From positions 26,607,716-26,671,715 of the forward strand of contig CM064874.1 in the NCBI GenBank assembly GCA_032719365.1: a DNA stretch of 64,000 nt, read 5' to 3'. The position numbers and the translations under genes are program-made. The DNA comes from Prinsepia uniflora (lineage: Eukaryota; Streptophyta; Magnoliopsida; Rosales; Rosaceae). The notes under the pieces were generated by a model. It had not been told where the DNA came from. It saw nothing but the letters and a program-made list of their open reading frames with translations, and did no database searches. The number at the start of each line of letters is the position of its first letter. Within the stretch, counting starts at the first letter, position 1. Below are positions 23,086 through 34,748 of the stretch, piece by piece.

Positions 23086-25429
23086 TGACAAGACCCGTCT
23101 CGAATCCCCTAGATTATCTTGGGACGTGCCTGCTCCCTTCTGACACTACGTGTCAGACCAGGGATAAACTTGTCACCCGCTCGGGGTCCATCAGAGTACA
23201 CCAGGATCGGTGGTGGCATGTGATGTCTCGATCTCTGCTACAGCCCGCATCCGCTATCAACCTGAAGGGTATTTAAATCATAAAACTATGAGTGGACAAA
23301 ATAATTAACTTTATTTAAAAAAAAAACATTTCAACATAAATCATTTATACCTCTCACGTAAAAGCATGCATGCATTTAAAAACCAGTTATCAATAATTAA
23401 ACCAATAGGGCCTTAGCCCAAAACCGTCAACCAAAGTACATGGGAACTCAGCCCAAAACCAATCATAGAATAAGGGGTCTCAGCCCCAAACCGATCTCTG
23501 TAAAACCTCATACATATATATATATATATATAACCCATCCTCGGCATCTCATATGCACAATCAAGAACCCGTCACGATATATCTATACTATGCATACTAC
23601 TCGGGTCTCATCTCCGAGTCTACTCCCAGGATCTACGATGTTTGGGAGGGTCTGTCACCGGACCCTGTCCGAGACTATCTCATAGCTTTCACTCCTGGGA
23701 TGTGCTCCCGCTTGGAGTCACTCATCCCATGCATTGGATCGTGACACTCTAGGATCATCGACGTCTAGAGGAGACTATTCATACGGGAGGGTATATACAT
23801 GTAAGTGAAACATTCCTTTCTTTCAAATCATAGTTCATCTGGGTCTCATACCCGAACATCTCAATAGGATTCCTCGAATCCGATTCAAATCCAAATCTCA
23901 CAGGGACTCCAACCTAATTCCATCTCAATAGGGTCTTAAACCCGAATTCTCATTCCATAAACCACAATTGGGACTCAAGCCAGATTTCACAATCCACTGG
24001 GCCTCCAACCCGATATCACAATCAACTGGGATTCATGCCCGATATCACAATTCAACTGGGCTTCGAGCCCGATATCACAATCAACTGTGACTCAAGCCCG
24101 ATATCACAAATCAACTAAGCTTCAACCCCGATATCATACACCAATTGGGCCTCAAGCCCAATATCATAAATCAATTGGGTCTCAAGCCCGAGATCATATT
24201 TTCCATTCCGAAATCATTTTAGAAATCAAATAACTCGATACCACAAGCACGTATAAGAACTCGGCCGAAGCCCAAGGTATCACATAAAACACCAAACACC
24301 TCGAAATACGTGCAATCACACATATTCCTCCGAAAAGGCCAAACAATTCATATTAAAATCACAAGCACTCATGGCATTTCAAATCATGTTCATAAACTCA
24401 TATAAAACATTTATGCATGCATCGAATTCATTAAACAAAGTCCACTCTCAGACCGTCCAAGCTGCACCTCGATACGCGCGCCATACGTCCTTCCCGGGCC
24501 AATCACCATCTTCGAGGTTCCCAAACCTGTCCAAATTATTCTAGAGGGTTACTAACAACTTCTATAACCTCTCATTAAAGCCCCCTAATTTTCCGGGATT
24601 TTTAACATATTTTAAACTCAATCCTAAACCTTCGGACATCTCGAACTATATCGAAACGATGTCTCATCGACTCGAAACTTGTCCCAAAATGTTCGTTACA
24701 TCGAAATGATGATTTCACATGTTGACCACTTCCCCAAATAGTGCTTCACGTGCCCCCACGCGCTACCCAAAGGCGCTGTGCGTGGAAGCCATGTGCCCAG
24801 CACAGTACCGTCTTCAACCTTGCGTGAACCGATCTGAACCGGTTCACTGGTTCATCTGGTCCGACCGACCAGCGTGACTGGTTCAGTTCTATAACTCCCT
24901 CATTTTTCATCCTTTTTCATCCATTCCAATTCCTATTGCTTCCTCTCCTCAATTCCAACCTATCTATGTGGAAAACTAGTCTAAAACCTATTGGTTCAAT
25001 AATCCATTTTAAACCCAAAATTCCATTCCATGTTCTGGGCACATCTAGGGACCAAAACCTCATCCTAATGATCTCATTTAGTTTCTAGGAACCTTAAAAA
25101 CATGGTTAGGGGTTTGATTCGAGCTTACCTGGCTAGAAACCGAATTTGGTGGGCAACTACCGAAAATTCTCTCGGCCGTCCGTTTGGGCTGCTCAGCCGT
25201 CCTCAGCCAACGTTCCTGATCCCACTCAACTCGTACAACTCCCACAAACATCATCCAATCATTTGAACAACCCTTAAACATCCAAAACTAGAATCCAAAA
25301 GGGTCATCGTGTTTACTTGGGTTCTGGGCTTCCACTGCCGTCCACGATGGTGCTGTCGTCCCTGGCCTCCACTCAGCCTCTCACTCAGCCTCACAAGGTC
25401 ATCCATCGATCCAAAAAGGGAAAGAGCGT

Positions 25430-25443
25430 GGGGGGGGGGGGGG
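25430..25443. repeat. Poly-G run
   Basis: Fourteen consecutive G inside the 3' LTR. The equivalent place in the 5' LTR (about 39480) has no such run, so it expanded in this copy or is an assembly or base-calling artefact. Confidence 0.8.
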
Positions 25444-26317
25444 TTTGGTTCATCGGGTCGGATGGTCGATTGAATAAAACAAAGAAGGAGAGTATGTGCA
25501 TGTATCTGTGTTAGGTAAGCAATGGATGGGTGACACTTGTAACTCATCCATTGGGCCTAAACTAAACATCTAGGCCCCGCTCAGGACAAAAGTCCACCAG
25601 TCTCATAGAACGTGCAATAGTTCCTCGAAACTTTTGTGAACCGTAACCTTCCCATCAAACGTTCGATGACAGGACTGCCCCCGAAAGGGGCATCGATAAT
25701 CGTGCCCGCTCCTACTCCCGTCTGGCAAGACGACTGAAATCCTCAAGTTACGCTCAGTACTTGCCAAACCAGGGATAGCCACACGTACTTACTCATGCCT
25801 CCGAGCGACGATCCCGCATCACTACTCGTACCCCGCAACCATGGGTACCACCATTAATATAATCCACATCAGGATAAATGAACGTCCCCTGAACGCCCCC
25901 TGATTCACAACTACTACCACTACACCAAGTACCTACGACAATCAGCTATCTCTACAAAACCACCGTACCACAAAACCAAGCCAACCATGTCATCACTGAC
26001 ATACCCAGTCCTCGAGAAATTCCAATGCTCAACCACATTCTAAGCGACCAATAGGGCCTAAGAGATAGTACAAGTTGCCCAATTATGCGGCCTTCCAGCC
26101 ACCGGTCTCGTTCGTCCCTGCGACCCCCGCAGTTCCATATCCAACAAATCGCAGTTCACAGTGTACACTACCCGACATCTGACCCTCAAACCAGGGTCAA
26201 TCTCACCCGAGATCTAACACGAGGTCCCAAGCACCATCGCCTACTCGTCTCACTACCAGGTTGCGCACGAGGCTTACGCTTCAGAGGCATGATGTGGCAA
26301 CAGAATCAGCAACCTAG

Positions 26318-26330
26318 CGCTCTGATACCA
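26318..26330 (-). other. Primer-binding site of nested element
   Basis: CGCTCTGATACCA on the plus strand gives TGGTATCAGAGCG on the minus strand, three bases after the LTR end CCTGTCA. It matches the 3' end of initiator tRNA-Met and proves 26334-29965 is a 5' LTR. Confidence 0.8.
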
Positions 26331-26904
26331 AATTGACAGGATCGTACCAGAAAGGGGCATCGATAACTGTGCCCGGTCCTGCTCTCGTCTGGCAAGACGA
26401 CTGAAATCCCCAAGTTACCCTCAGTACTTGCCAAACCAGGGATAGCCACACGTACTTACTCATGCCTCCGCCTTTCGATAAACCTCGACCAACGTGCCAC
26501 GACCTGGAGGGTCAATAAAAACCAAAAGGTGTGAGTGGACAAAAATAAATCAGTTTATAAAAACAGTTACAGAAAACGTTTCTACCCTCCACGTAAAACC
26601 AATGCATGCATTCGAAAATCATTTCGCAAATCGTTACATTCTCAACATGGGAAAAACCGTGTACCAAATTTCACATAAGGAAAACTTGTATGAAACTCAA
26701 AATCATTTTTTCCTTTCGCAACCATCGGGTCTTAGCCCGCAATCATAAACACTGGGCTTCAGCCCAAAACCAGGAATCAAAACCAAATACACAACAAGAT
26801 CCAAACCATCAATCACATAAACCAGGCCACTGTCCAACTCAACCCAAACATCAGAAATTAACAATAAATCACAAGTCAATCATTTTGTTGGATAACAAGT
26901 GCGC

Positions 26905-27175
26905 CCGAGTCTTTAAACTCAAAATCATGCGCATAATCAGGCCTTCCCGGGATATCAACGAGTCTTTAAACTCAGAACATAATCAATAGGCCTCGGGGGT
27001 ATCACAATAACCGAGTCTTTAAACTCACGAGTCTTTAAACTCAATCCAGGTCTTTAAACCCAATTTCGGGCCCGCCCCCGTCATCAATTAACCGAGTCTT
27101 TAAACTCAAAACGTGCTCCAGCAATAGCACCGGGTCTTTAAACCCAAAACAATTTTCAACGGGTCTTTAAACCCA
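26905..27175. repeat. Array of GAGT/GGGT-CTTTAAA hairpin repeats
   Basis: About eight units: five read GAGTCTTTAAACTC, two read GGGTCTTTAAACCC and one is the shorter GGTCTTTAAACC. The stems covary. The array occupies the same relative place in the LTR as the one at 12545-12690. Confidence 0.7.
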
Positions 27176-30100
27176 AAACATTTTTCAACCACAACAACTC
27201 GGGATCCATCCTGAAATAGCATTTTTCACAACAGGACTCATGGTCCGAATTTCCACAATCAAATCCCCAAATCGCACTTCACAAAACATATTCAAATCAT
27301 CATTAAACACGGGGCATGTATAATCACACCAAATCATTTTATTAAATCGTCTTCCATTCCCGAATTCGAATTCGCAATAATGATTCCGTAAGCCGGCATC
27401 CGGAAACAACATCTCGAACCCAAACCAAGAATCCGTTTTCAAACTTCCGGAAACTGAAACCTCGTTCATCAAAATTACTTTTATGCCCCGAGCATCAAGC
27501 CCGAAATCACTTTTTTCAAAATCCATTTTAAATCCATGAAATCACATCATTTTCCAAATCGAAAAGGTCAAAGCATCAAAACCACAATCATAATCACCAA
27601 AATCACGGTTAAATCACAACATACTCGAAATCTCGTAAAACGTGCAAAATCGTGTCATTCTCGGAATACGTGTCAAAGCCGTAAACCATATTCACAACCG
27701 TAATCAAAACATCTTAAAAACATAATACGCACCAAACATATAAAATCATTCGTTAAATCATCATCCAAAACATACGGAACCCATATCTCGAAATACGTGC
27801 AAATTTGTGTGCATATAAAAATACGTATAAATACGGAAATCGAAGTCAATCACAAATCATAATCATAATCATAGAAATCATAGAAATATTTATGCATGCA
27901 TTAAATTTTGAAAGCAACGTCCACTCACACACCGTTCTTAAGGCTCGGTTTCGCGCCGCACGAGTTCCCGTAATTTCTGGTATTTTCCAGAAAACTCGAA
28001 TCCTGTCCGAAAACACATTCCAGGGTCACTAAGGTCCCAAATAACAACATACAAATTTCCCATAATTTTCCGGGAATTAATCAGTAATTAAAAACGTAAC
28101 ATAGACCTTCGAACCCTTGAAACAACATCGAAACGGTGTCCGATAAATTCGAAACCAACGTTAAAATGTTCGTTACATTGTGTAGGACAAAAGTCATGTT
28201 GGACTTACCTCAAAAATCGAGCCCATGTGCCGCCGCAAGCGGCTGCGCGTGAAACCCACGCGCTGCTACAGTGACAGGCACTGTTCACCTTCCTCACCCG
28301 ATTTCATTGTAAAACGGGTACGCGACCTGCGACTTGACCCGTTCCAATTCCTGTCAAACACAACCAAATTTCCTCAATTGATCCATCAAGTAGACTCGCA
28401 AGGGACTTAATTAAAGGTCTGTATCAATTAATCCACTCGACACGGCCTAAAACCAACTTAATTGAACTCGGGTCGTAATCGAAGTTCATCGTCCCAGTTC
28501 ATCACACCGTCACTGATTCCTTCAATTGATTAGTTAGGAAGCATTGTAGACTCACCCTCAAGATGATTATGAACTAAATTTCACAAGAACTTACCTCCAT
28601 GACCACGACTCCAAGCTCGATTTTTCTGAAACTCAGTCGAGACTGTCCATGGCTTCCCAGGCTTCGAGCTTCGGTCCCTTTGATCTGGATCGACTAAAGG
28701 AGGTCCCAAAAGACTGAATTGAGCCTCAAATTGGCTTGGGTTGGCCTGCAATTCGAAATTGGATTTCCCTCCGTTTTTCCCAGTTTTTCCAAATTCTGAT
28801 TTTCTCTCCCGTTCTTCAGTTCTAACCTCTCCACAATGATCCTCCAAGACTCCCCAATGTCCACTATTCTCTCTGTTTTCAAATCGGACAGCAAATAAGT
28901 CGTGGGAATCTCCCTGGCTTCTCTGAAACTTTGTTTCCCGCACAGACCCAAAACCAATTCACAAGGCCCCCCGTGCTCTGTTCAGTTCAAAACCACCACA
29001 CGTGGATGTCTCAATTCCACCACACTCCTGTCTGCCCGTGGTTTGATCAAGCCACTCACTGCATAGACATATCACTCGTGCACACAACCATGGCCACACT
29101 CTGTTTTTCTCATCTCAAAAACGCCAGCCCGTGCACTGCATACACACACCCACAATCTCCTGTTTCCCACACGATGCCTAAACAATTCCCTTAACCATTA
29201 AACAACTCATCAGCCCAATACTCCCCTCAACTGATCGTGTAGGTGGTCGATTAGGTGTGGAGAACATCCCCTGTTTTCTTCCATTTTCAGGTGCACCAGC
29301 CACGGTTTAGTTGCCCATTCTCACCGTCCACACGACCATGTCTCCTACTTACATGATTAAACAATCCAATAACCCTTAAACAACAATTTAGCCCATCCAA
29401 TTTGCCCCAAAAACCATTCACCCGTACACTGGCATGTCTCACATTAACTGGTGCTACAGTAACCGTTCAAACAGCCCCTGTGAAATTACCATTCTGCCCT
29501 TGTGCAGAAAATTACCAAAATGCCCCTCACGCATCTAGGCCCGTAACTCGGTCATCCGGACTCCGATTGATGTGTGCCGCCTGTCTACGGACTCAGGGCA
29601 TCGAGACCTTCCTAACGGTCCTCGGTCCTCGGCCATCGGACCACCCAGTCAATAAGTCAACATTTCCCCATTTTCGTCCAAATTACAAAAACGCCCCTGG
29701 ACTACCGAACGTCATAACTTTCACCACGAACGTCGGAATCGAATGTGCCACCTGTCTATGAACTCGTGACGTCCCAAACTACGTCACGGTCATTGGTCAA
29801 AGTCCATTTGACCGCCCGAATTAAAAGTCAACATTTTACCCACGACTATGGGCAAAATGGTCATTTTGCATCGTTTGTCCGATTTCACCCAACTAATCAC
29901 CGATTAGCCCCGTTAATCATGATTAGTTACTAATCTAATCCCGAATTTCGAGACGGGTCGTTACATTCGATTTCGACGTGCCCCCTGTCTACGAACTCGT
30001 ATCGATCCGATCTACGCAACGGTCCTCGACCCTCATGCATCGGACCTCCTAGGTTAAAAATTAGCTTTTTACCCTCGTTTAGGGTAAAATCATAATTTCA

Positions 30101-30197
30101 CCCTTAATGTTCTATAATCCTCGGTTAATCCCTGATTAGCCTTACTAATCCATAATTAGTTTAAATTAATCCCAAGAATTTGGGATGGGTCGTTACA

Positions 30198-30210
30198 AAC
30201 TTCCCTCCTC
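30198..30210 (-). other. Polypurine tract
   Basis: GAGGAGGGAAGTT on the minus strand lies immediately before the 3' LTR start TGTAACGACCCATCCC. It follows directly on NFEDEIL-stop, as in many plant gypsy elements. Confidence 0.65.
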
Positions 30211-31539
30211 AAAGAATTTCGTCCTCGAAATTCAAACTGATCCCATTCCACAACTAAACTGTGGAAATCCAATCTTGCCTCCAACTCGGAGCACTCTTGT
30301 GTACCCATACACGACCAAAAAACCACCGCACACGTCAATGCGCACTGTCACCAGAGCTTCCAAAGCTCCAACTCAACTTTCGAGAAATCACACTAATAGA
30401 TTTTGCTTGTCACGCACCCCAACAGGTCAGCCACACTAAGCTAACATCCCAGTTAGCTTTTCAGCCTGATGGTTCTTCATATCTGACAATCGAAGTCAGC
30501 TTTGCAGATTGACGACCTTTCCTATATGATAATTGGACTGACATCCTGCATCAGCGTCTGATCAGACAATCATCCTCTAGATCCTATCGTCCCAATGACA
30601 CGAATACCACCTCACAAGCTATACTAAAATCTACGGAGTTTATCGGCCTCGGTACCCATATCAGTCAACTACCCCGTTTTCACGTACTCATCCTGACTCT
30701 CACTAGAGTTCCAACACTACCTACTAATCTGAACCTGTCGGATACTAATTCATTCCATCACCATTATCATGACTAGCCGGTAACTCTCGGCTCCATTGCG
30801 CTTTCGTTGTGCCACTCTGTTCTCAACTCGGTCTCGAGTCCTTACATTATACTCATGTCGCTCAGCGGTGTACGTTGAAGTTTGGACTCACCTCGAGTCC
30901 CCAAACTATCATCTCACGTATCCTGTCGAAACACATTCGACATGTCCCCCATCCTGGGTGTATCTAGTGTCAGGACCACCCCGGTTTCACCCCGAAACCC
31001 GAGGTAAATCCTGCTCCCGTCAGACGCAGGAGAAAAACCTCAATACCATTTCCCGAAGTTAAAGTTCACAGAGCATAGATACAAGTACAACAACTAAAAG
31101 TGATAATAATTACACGCACGCGGAAGAAAAGGGTAAACACTCCGGGATCCCTCACGGTATTTCTATGCCTCAGACGCTGCCTCGACGTCCAGACCCCCGC
31201 GCTATCTCCACGACCTGGAGGCAAGTTAAAACACAAAATGTGAGTGGACCAGAAAGTGTAAACCCATCGAATACTTACCTCAGCAGAGGTAATCACAATA
31301 ATCTGAATAGGGTTCCTCTTGCCCACATGGCCCTGAGCTCTTGGCTCTCATAATATCTGAACCCTCTCAATCCACTCTACTCGAGCACATAGTATTCGAT
31401 GTCCAGGCGACTCCTCACTATGTCAGAACACATCTGATCATAATCCTTGTCGGACTGTCACCATCGGATCCAATCCGATCACTATGTAATATCCATCAGA
31501 TAAAGTTCTCACCTTCTCTGGAAATTCTCATCCCAAGCA
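30211..31539 (-). other. Interior of two-LTR element, 3' part, with inserted LTR fragment
   Basis: Apart from the short NFEDEIL tail next to the polypurine tract, no coding similarity could be read. A fragment of another long LTR begins at 30969 (listed separately). The stretch from about 31260 to 31539 has no recognisable feature and ends at the AAGCA target site of the next insertion. Confidence 0.45.
30969..31260 (-). mobile_element. Truncated LTR end (minus)
   Basis: It begins TGTCAGGACCACCCCGG and shows the features of a long-LTR 3' end: a CTGCTCCCGTCAGACGC segment, CACGACCTGGAGG, and then the bracket TGTGAGTGGACC at 31242. The rest of the LTR is missing. It is closest to the families at 12036 and 26334. 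Confidence 0.5.
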
Positions 31540-34500
31540 TGTAACGACCCGTCCCAAATTTCAGGATTAGATTAGTGACTAATCACGATTAGTGAGGCTA
31601 ATCGGTGATTAGTTAGGCGAAATCGAACGAACGATGCGAAATGATAGTTTTGCCTCTGAGTGTGGGCAAAACGGTTGACTTTTCATTCTGGCTATCAAAT
31701 GGACTTTGGCCGATGACTGTGACGTAGTTTAGGATGTCACGAGTTCATAGACAGGTGGCACGTTCAATTCTGACATTCGAGGAAGAAGTTATGATGTTCT
31801 GAAGTTTAAGGGCATTTTGGTAATTATGGTTAAAAATGGGAAAATGTTGACTTTTGATCGGGAGGTCCGATGGCCGAGGGCCAAAGACCGTTACGTAGAT
31901 CGGGATGTTACGAATCCATAGACAGGCGACATGCTGAAATTGGACTTCGAACGGGAGAGTTATAGGTCACGGAGTTCAATTTCACTATGCACGTACTTCG
32001 AGGCATTGATGATTTGGCATAATCTGATTGGCCAAGATATTTTAAGTGAACCTATGGATGAGTGACAAGTGTCACTCATCCCATTGGCTAAATCCCCTCA
32101 TTTCTGGATCTAAGTTAATTAAATATATTATTAATATTAATTTATAATTAATCCAAGTACCACTTATTCCTAGCCCTCCATTCCAAATTCAACTTTAAAT
32201 CCACACCACTCATCTAATCTAATCATCTCCTCTCTCATCAGACATTTTCTTCTTCTTTGTTCATTTTCAAAACCCGAAACCCATAACCCTTCATTCCTCC
32301 ATTTTCTTCAAAACACAAACACACACCACCTTCATTATCTGAGTCGTGAGTGACTGTGAGTGTGTGAGTGAGGTGATGAGGACGACGGTGAGCCACGACT
32401 GAGGAGGACGGAGGCCACGACAGAGAGAACCCGTGAGGTAAGGAAATATTCAAAAATTTGAATTTGGGTTTTGATGGTTTTTACTCGATTTCATTAATTG
32501 GGAAATGTTTCTGGAGGTCTTAGGGTTCTTTTAGGATTGGTTTCTAGGCTTAGGAAGGCCTGGAAGGGCCGTGAACGGAGGAGGAAAATCTGGCCGCCAT
32601 TAATGACGGATGAAGGTACGGATTTGGGTGGTTTCGGTTTTTAATTAGTTAGAAAGTTAGGGTTTGATGTTAGGATCATATTAGAATTAAAAAGGAACGA
32701 AACGGAGTAGAAATGGACGGTTTTGAACGATGAACCGGTCCAGGCCAGTTCGGCTGCGGGTTGAAGACAATGAACAGTACCGCGCGTGGGCTTCACACGC
32801 AGTACCTTCATTGGACTCTTGGGGGCACGTGGTAGGTCCAATGAGGAAGTGTTCAACATGTGAAACACTCTATTCAATGTAACGAACATTTTGGGACTGG
32901 TTTCGTGTCAATCGGACACCGTTTCGATAATGTTCGGGGCATCAGAAGATTTCGGATCAGGATTAAAAATAGTTAAAAATTCCGAAAAATTACGGGGCTT
33001 TAGTAGTAGGTTAATAAGGTAGTTAGTAACCTTCTATTACGATTTGGACAGGTTCGGGAGTCCCGGTGATGGTGATTGGCTCGGGAGAGCCTTGTGGCAC
33101 CCAAATATAGGCGGCAGCTCGGACGGTCTGTGAATGGACCTTGGTTTTCTAAATTGGTGCATGCATAAATGTTTATTATATATTTTATTACATGTTTGAT
33201 GATGCCATTGGTGCATTTATATGTGGTTACGTATAAGCACGTATTTTGAGGTTTCGACCTTATACGGTGCTTATACGGGTTAGTATTTCTTTGATGGTCT
33301 AAATGAAATGGTTTTGGATTTCCAAAAGGATAAACTCGGGTATGTGACCCATTTGGTTTGGTCTCGGGCATATGACGCTATGGATGACCTACGGGTCTAA
33401 ATCGTGATCGCGGCGAGTGCTAGGTGCACGGCGACGGACGATACGACACTTGCCTCCAGATTGGGATGTGTTCCTTCCGGGGAGGTCACGATGCACGATT
33501 CGTTGTCGGGCAGCCTGGGGAGGCTCGACTTCGGAGTGCTGACGGTTCAAGAAAGCGATCAGTGATGAGTGCACCATGATCTTGTGGTGGTCACGTCGGT
33601 TGATTCGTTCACGGTGACATACCAGGATTGAGGGCGGTCCTGGATGGATGGTTGCACACATCACTACGATCGGAGTCGTGACTGACCATGAGATATCGGG
33701 AAGGATGCTTAGTTGATGTCATATGTTCGGGCACGAGATCCAGTTATTTTATGGATATGATTTCGGGTCAGGGACCCTAGATGGATTTCCAAGTTCATGG
33801 CGGTTTATGGGAACCGGCATGAACCCTGGAAAGGTTATTGTGGTACATGACGGTTTATGGGAATCGGGCATGGAGGATGTTTTCTATATATATATATATA
33901 TATATATGAATGGCATGGATGCTATAGATCATGACGGTTTAGGGGAACCGGGCATGAATATTTGTGTAATGTATATATATATGGTCATATACCTTCCGTA
34001 CTTGTTCTATCTCCTCCGGGGAGGGTCGTGGGCCTGGGTGGACCCCGGAGTAGTCACGGAGCACCGACTGAGTGGAGTCACCCCCCAGTTGGGTTCCTTA
34101 CTCTCAGGAAGGCTATGGTTACTATAACCTCGAGTAGGGTCAGTGGTCTGCGGACATTGACCTTGACTTTGAGAAGACTCGAATTGAGACCCGGGTAGCA
34201 CGCGCGTAGCTTTGGAGACCGTGAAAGGATTGGTTGTGTGACTTATATATGATATATGATATGTGATATGTGGTGTGCACAGGTGTGCACAGGATTTGAG
34301 CGGTGGCTCGTGTATTTGGTTTCAGTATGGTTATGGTTATGGGCTGAGTCCCTTATCGGTTTCTTATGGATTTGGGCAATGGCACGTATGGTCTATTTCA
34401 TTATGGTTTTGGGCTTAGTCCCACATATGGTTTCTTTCGGATAAATGGTTTTCGAATGCATGCATACTTTTTAGTGAAGGGTATAAATGTCTTTCTTATG

Positions 34501-34743
34501 AAATGTTTTTATAAACTCTTGTTTTGTCCACTCACAGCTTTTAATGTTTTGACTGCCCTTCAGGTTGACAGCGGATGTAGACTGTAGATGAGACCGAGAT
34601 ATCACATACCTCCTCCGGATCCTGGCGTACTCTGATGGCCCGAGAGGGCTAAGGACGGAATTATCCCTTGTCTGACATTCCGTGTCAGACGGGAGCAGGG
34701 TCGTCCCGCGTTAATCCCGGAGGGATTGGGACGGGTCCTGTCA
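31540..34743 (+). mobile_element. Solo long LTR (plus), perfect TSD AAGCA
   Basis: TGTAACGACCCGTCCC...GACGGGTCCTGTCA is flanked by AAGCA at 31535-31539 and 34744-34748. Length is 3.20 kb. Being intact and on the plus strand, it is the best reference copy. In order it has two diverged 165-bp modules (31640-31970), the 11-bp-arm palindrome (32055-32080), a pyrimidine-rich stretch and A/T tract, a degenerate CACGCGC patch (about 32780), GTGAATGGAC (33128) and ATGCATAAAT (33160). Then come the hairpin repeats (33730-33960), (AT)n, AATGCATGCATAC (34458), GGGTATAAATG (34488) and GTCCACTCACAG (34527). There is no interior. Confidence 0.85.
34486..34496 (+). promoter_or_regulatory. LTR TATA-like box beside RY palindrome
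   Basis: GGGTATAAATG lies about 30 bp after an ATGCATGCAT palindrome and about 40 bp before GTCCACTCACAG, some 250 bp from the LTR end. The same order occurs at 15304 and, in reverse, near 23350 and 37430, where TATAAATG is kept. Other copies have TACAAATG. It is the likely core promoter of this LTR family. Confidence 0.45.
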
Positions 34744-34748
34744 AAGCA

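Larger units (their letters stand above)
25667..29965 (-). mobile_element. Nested internally deleted LTR element, perfect TSD TTCGA
   Basis: TTCGA lies on both sides (25662-25666 and 29966-29970). In the minus orientation a full 5' LTR of 3.63 kb (29965 to 26334) is followed by a primer-binding site (26318-26330). About 530 bp of interior follow (26333 to 25804). Last comes only the final 137 bp of the 3' LTR (25803 to 25667), nearly identical to the corresponding end of the 5' LTR at 26334-26470. All of pol and most of the 3' LTR are missing while the TSD is intact, so the deletion happened after insertion. Minus-strand frames inside the LTR (for example 28943-28581) look fortuitous. Confidence 0.75.
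23086..30197 (-). mobile_element. 3' LTR of the two-LTR element (contains nested element)
   Basis: TGACAAGACCCGTCTCG...GGGATGGGTCGTTACA. The two parts, 23086-25666 and 29966-30197, align with 37165-39939 over their whole length. The continuation at 29966 resumes exactly where 25666 stops (TTCGA|TTTCGACGTG). It carries brackets at 23287 and 24441, palindromes at about 23366 and 24413, and GGG...CCC hairpin repeats at 23880-24200. By eye about one base in ten differs from the 5' LTR over the first hundred bases. Confidence 0.75.

Noticed and set aside
28581..28943. 120-codon minus-strand open frame
   Set aside because: It lies inside the 5' LTR of the nested element. Corresponding parts of other LTRs are not open, so it is taken as chance.
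33723..34127. 134-codon plus-strand open frame in the solo LTR
   Set aside because: It runs through hairpin repeats and an (AT)n tract. Reading frames there follow the repeat, not a protein.
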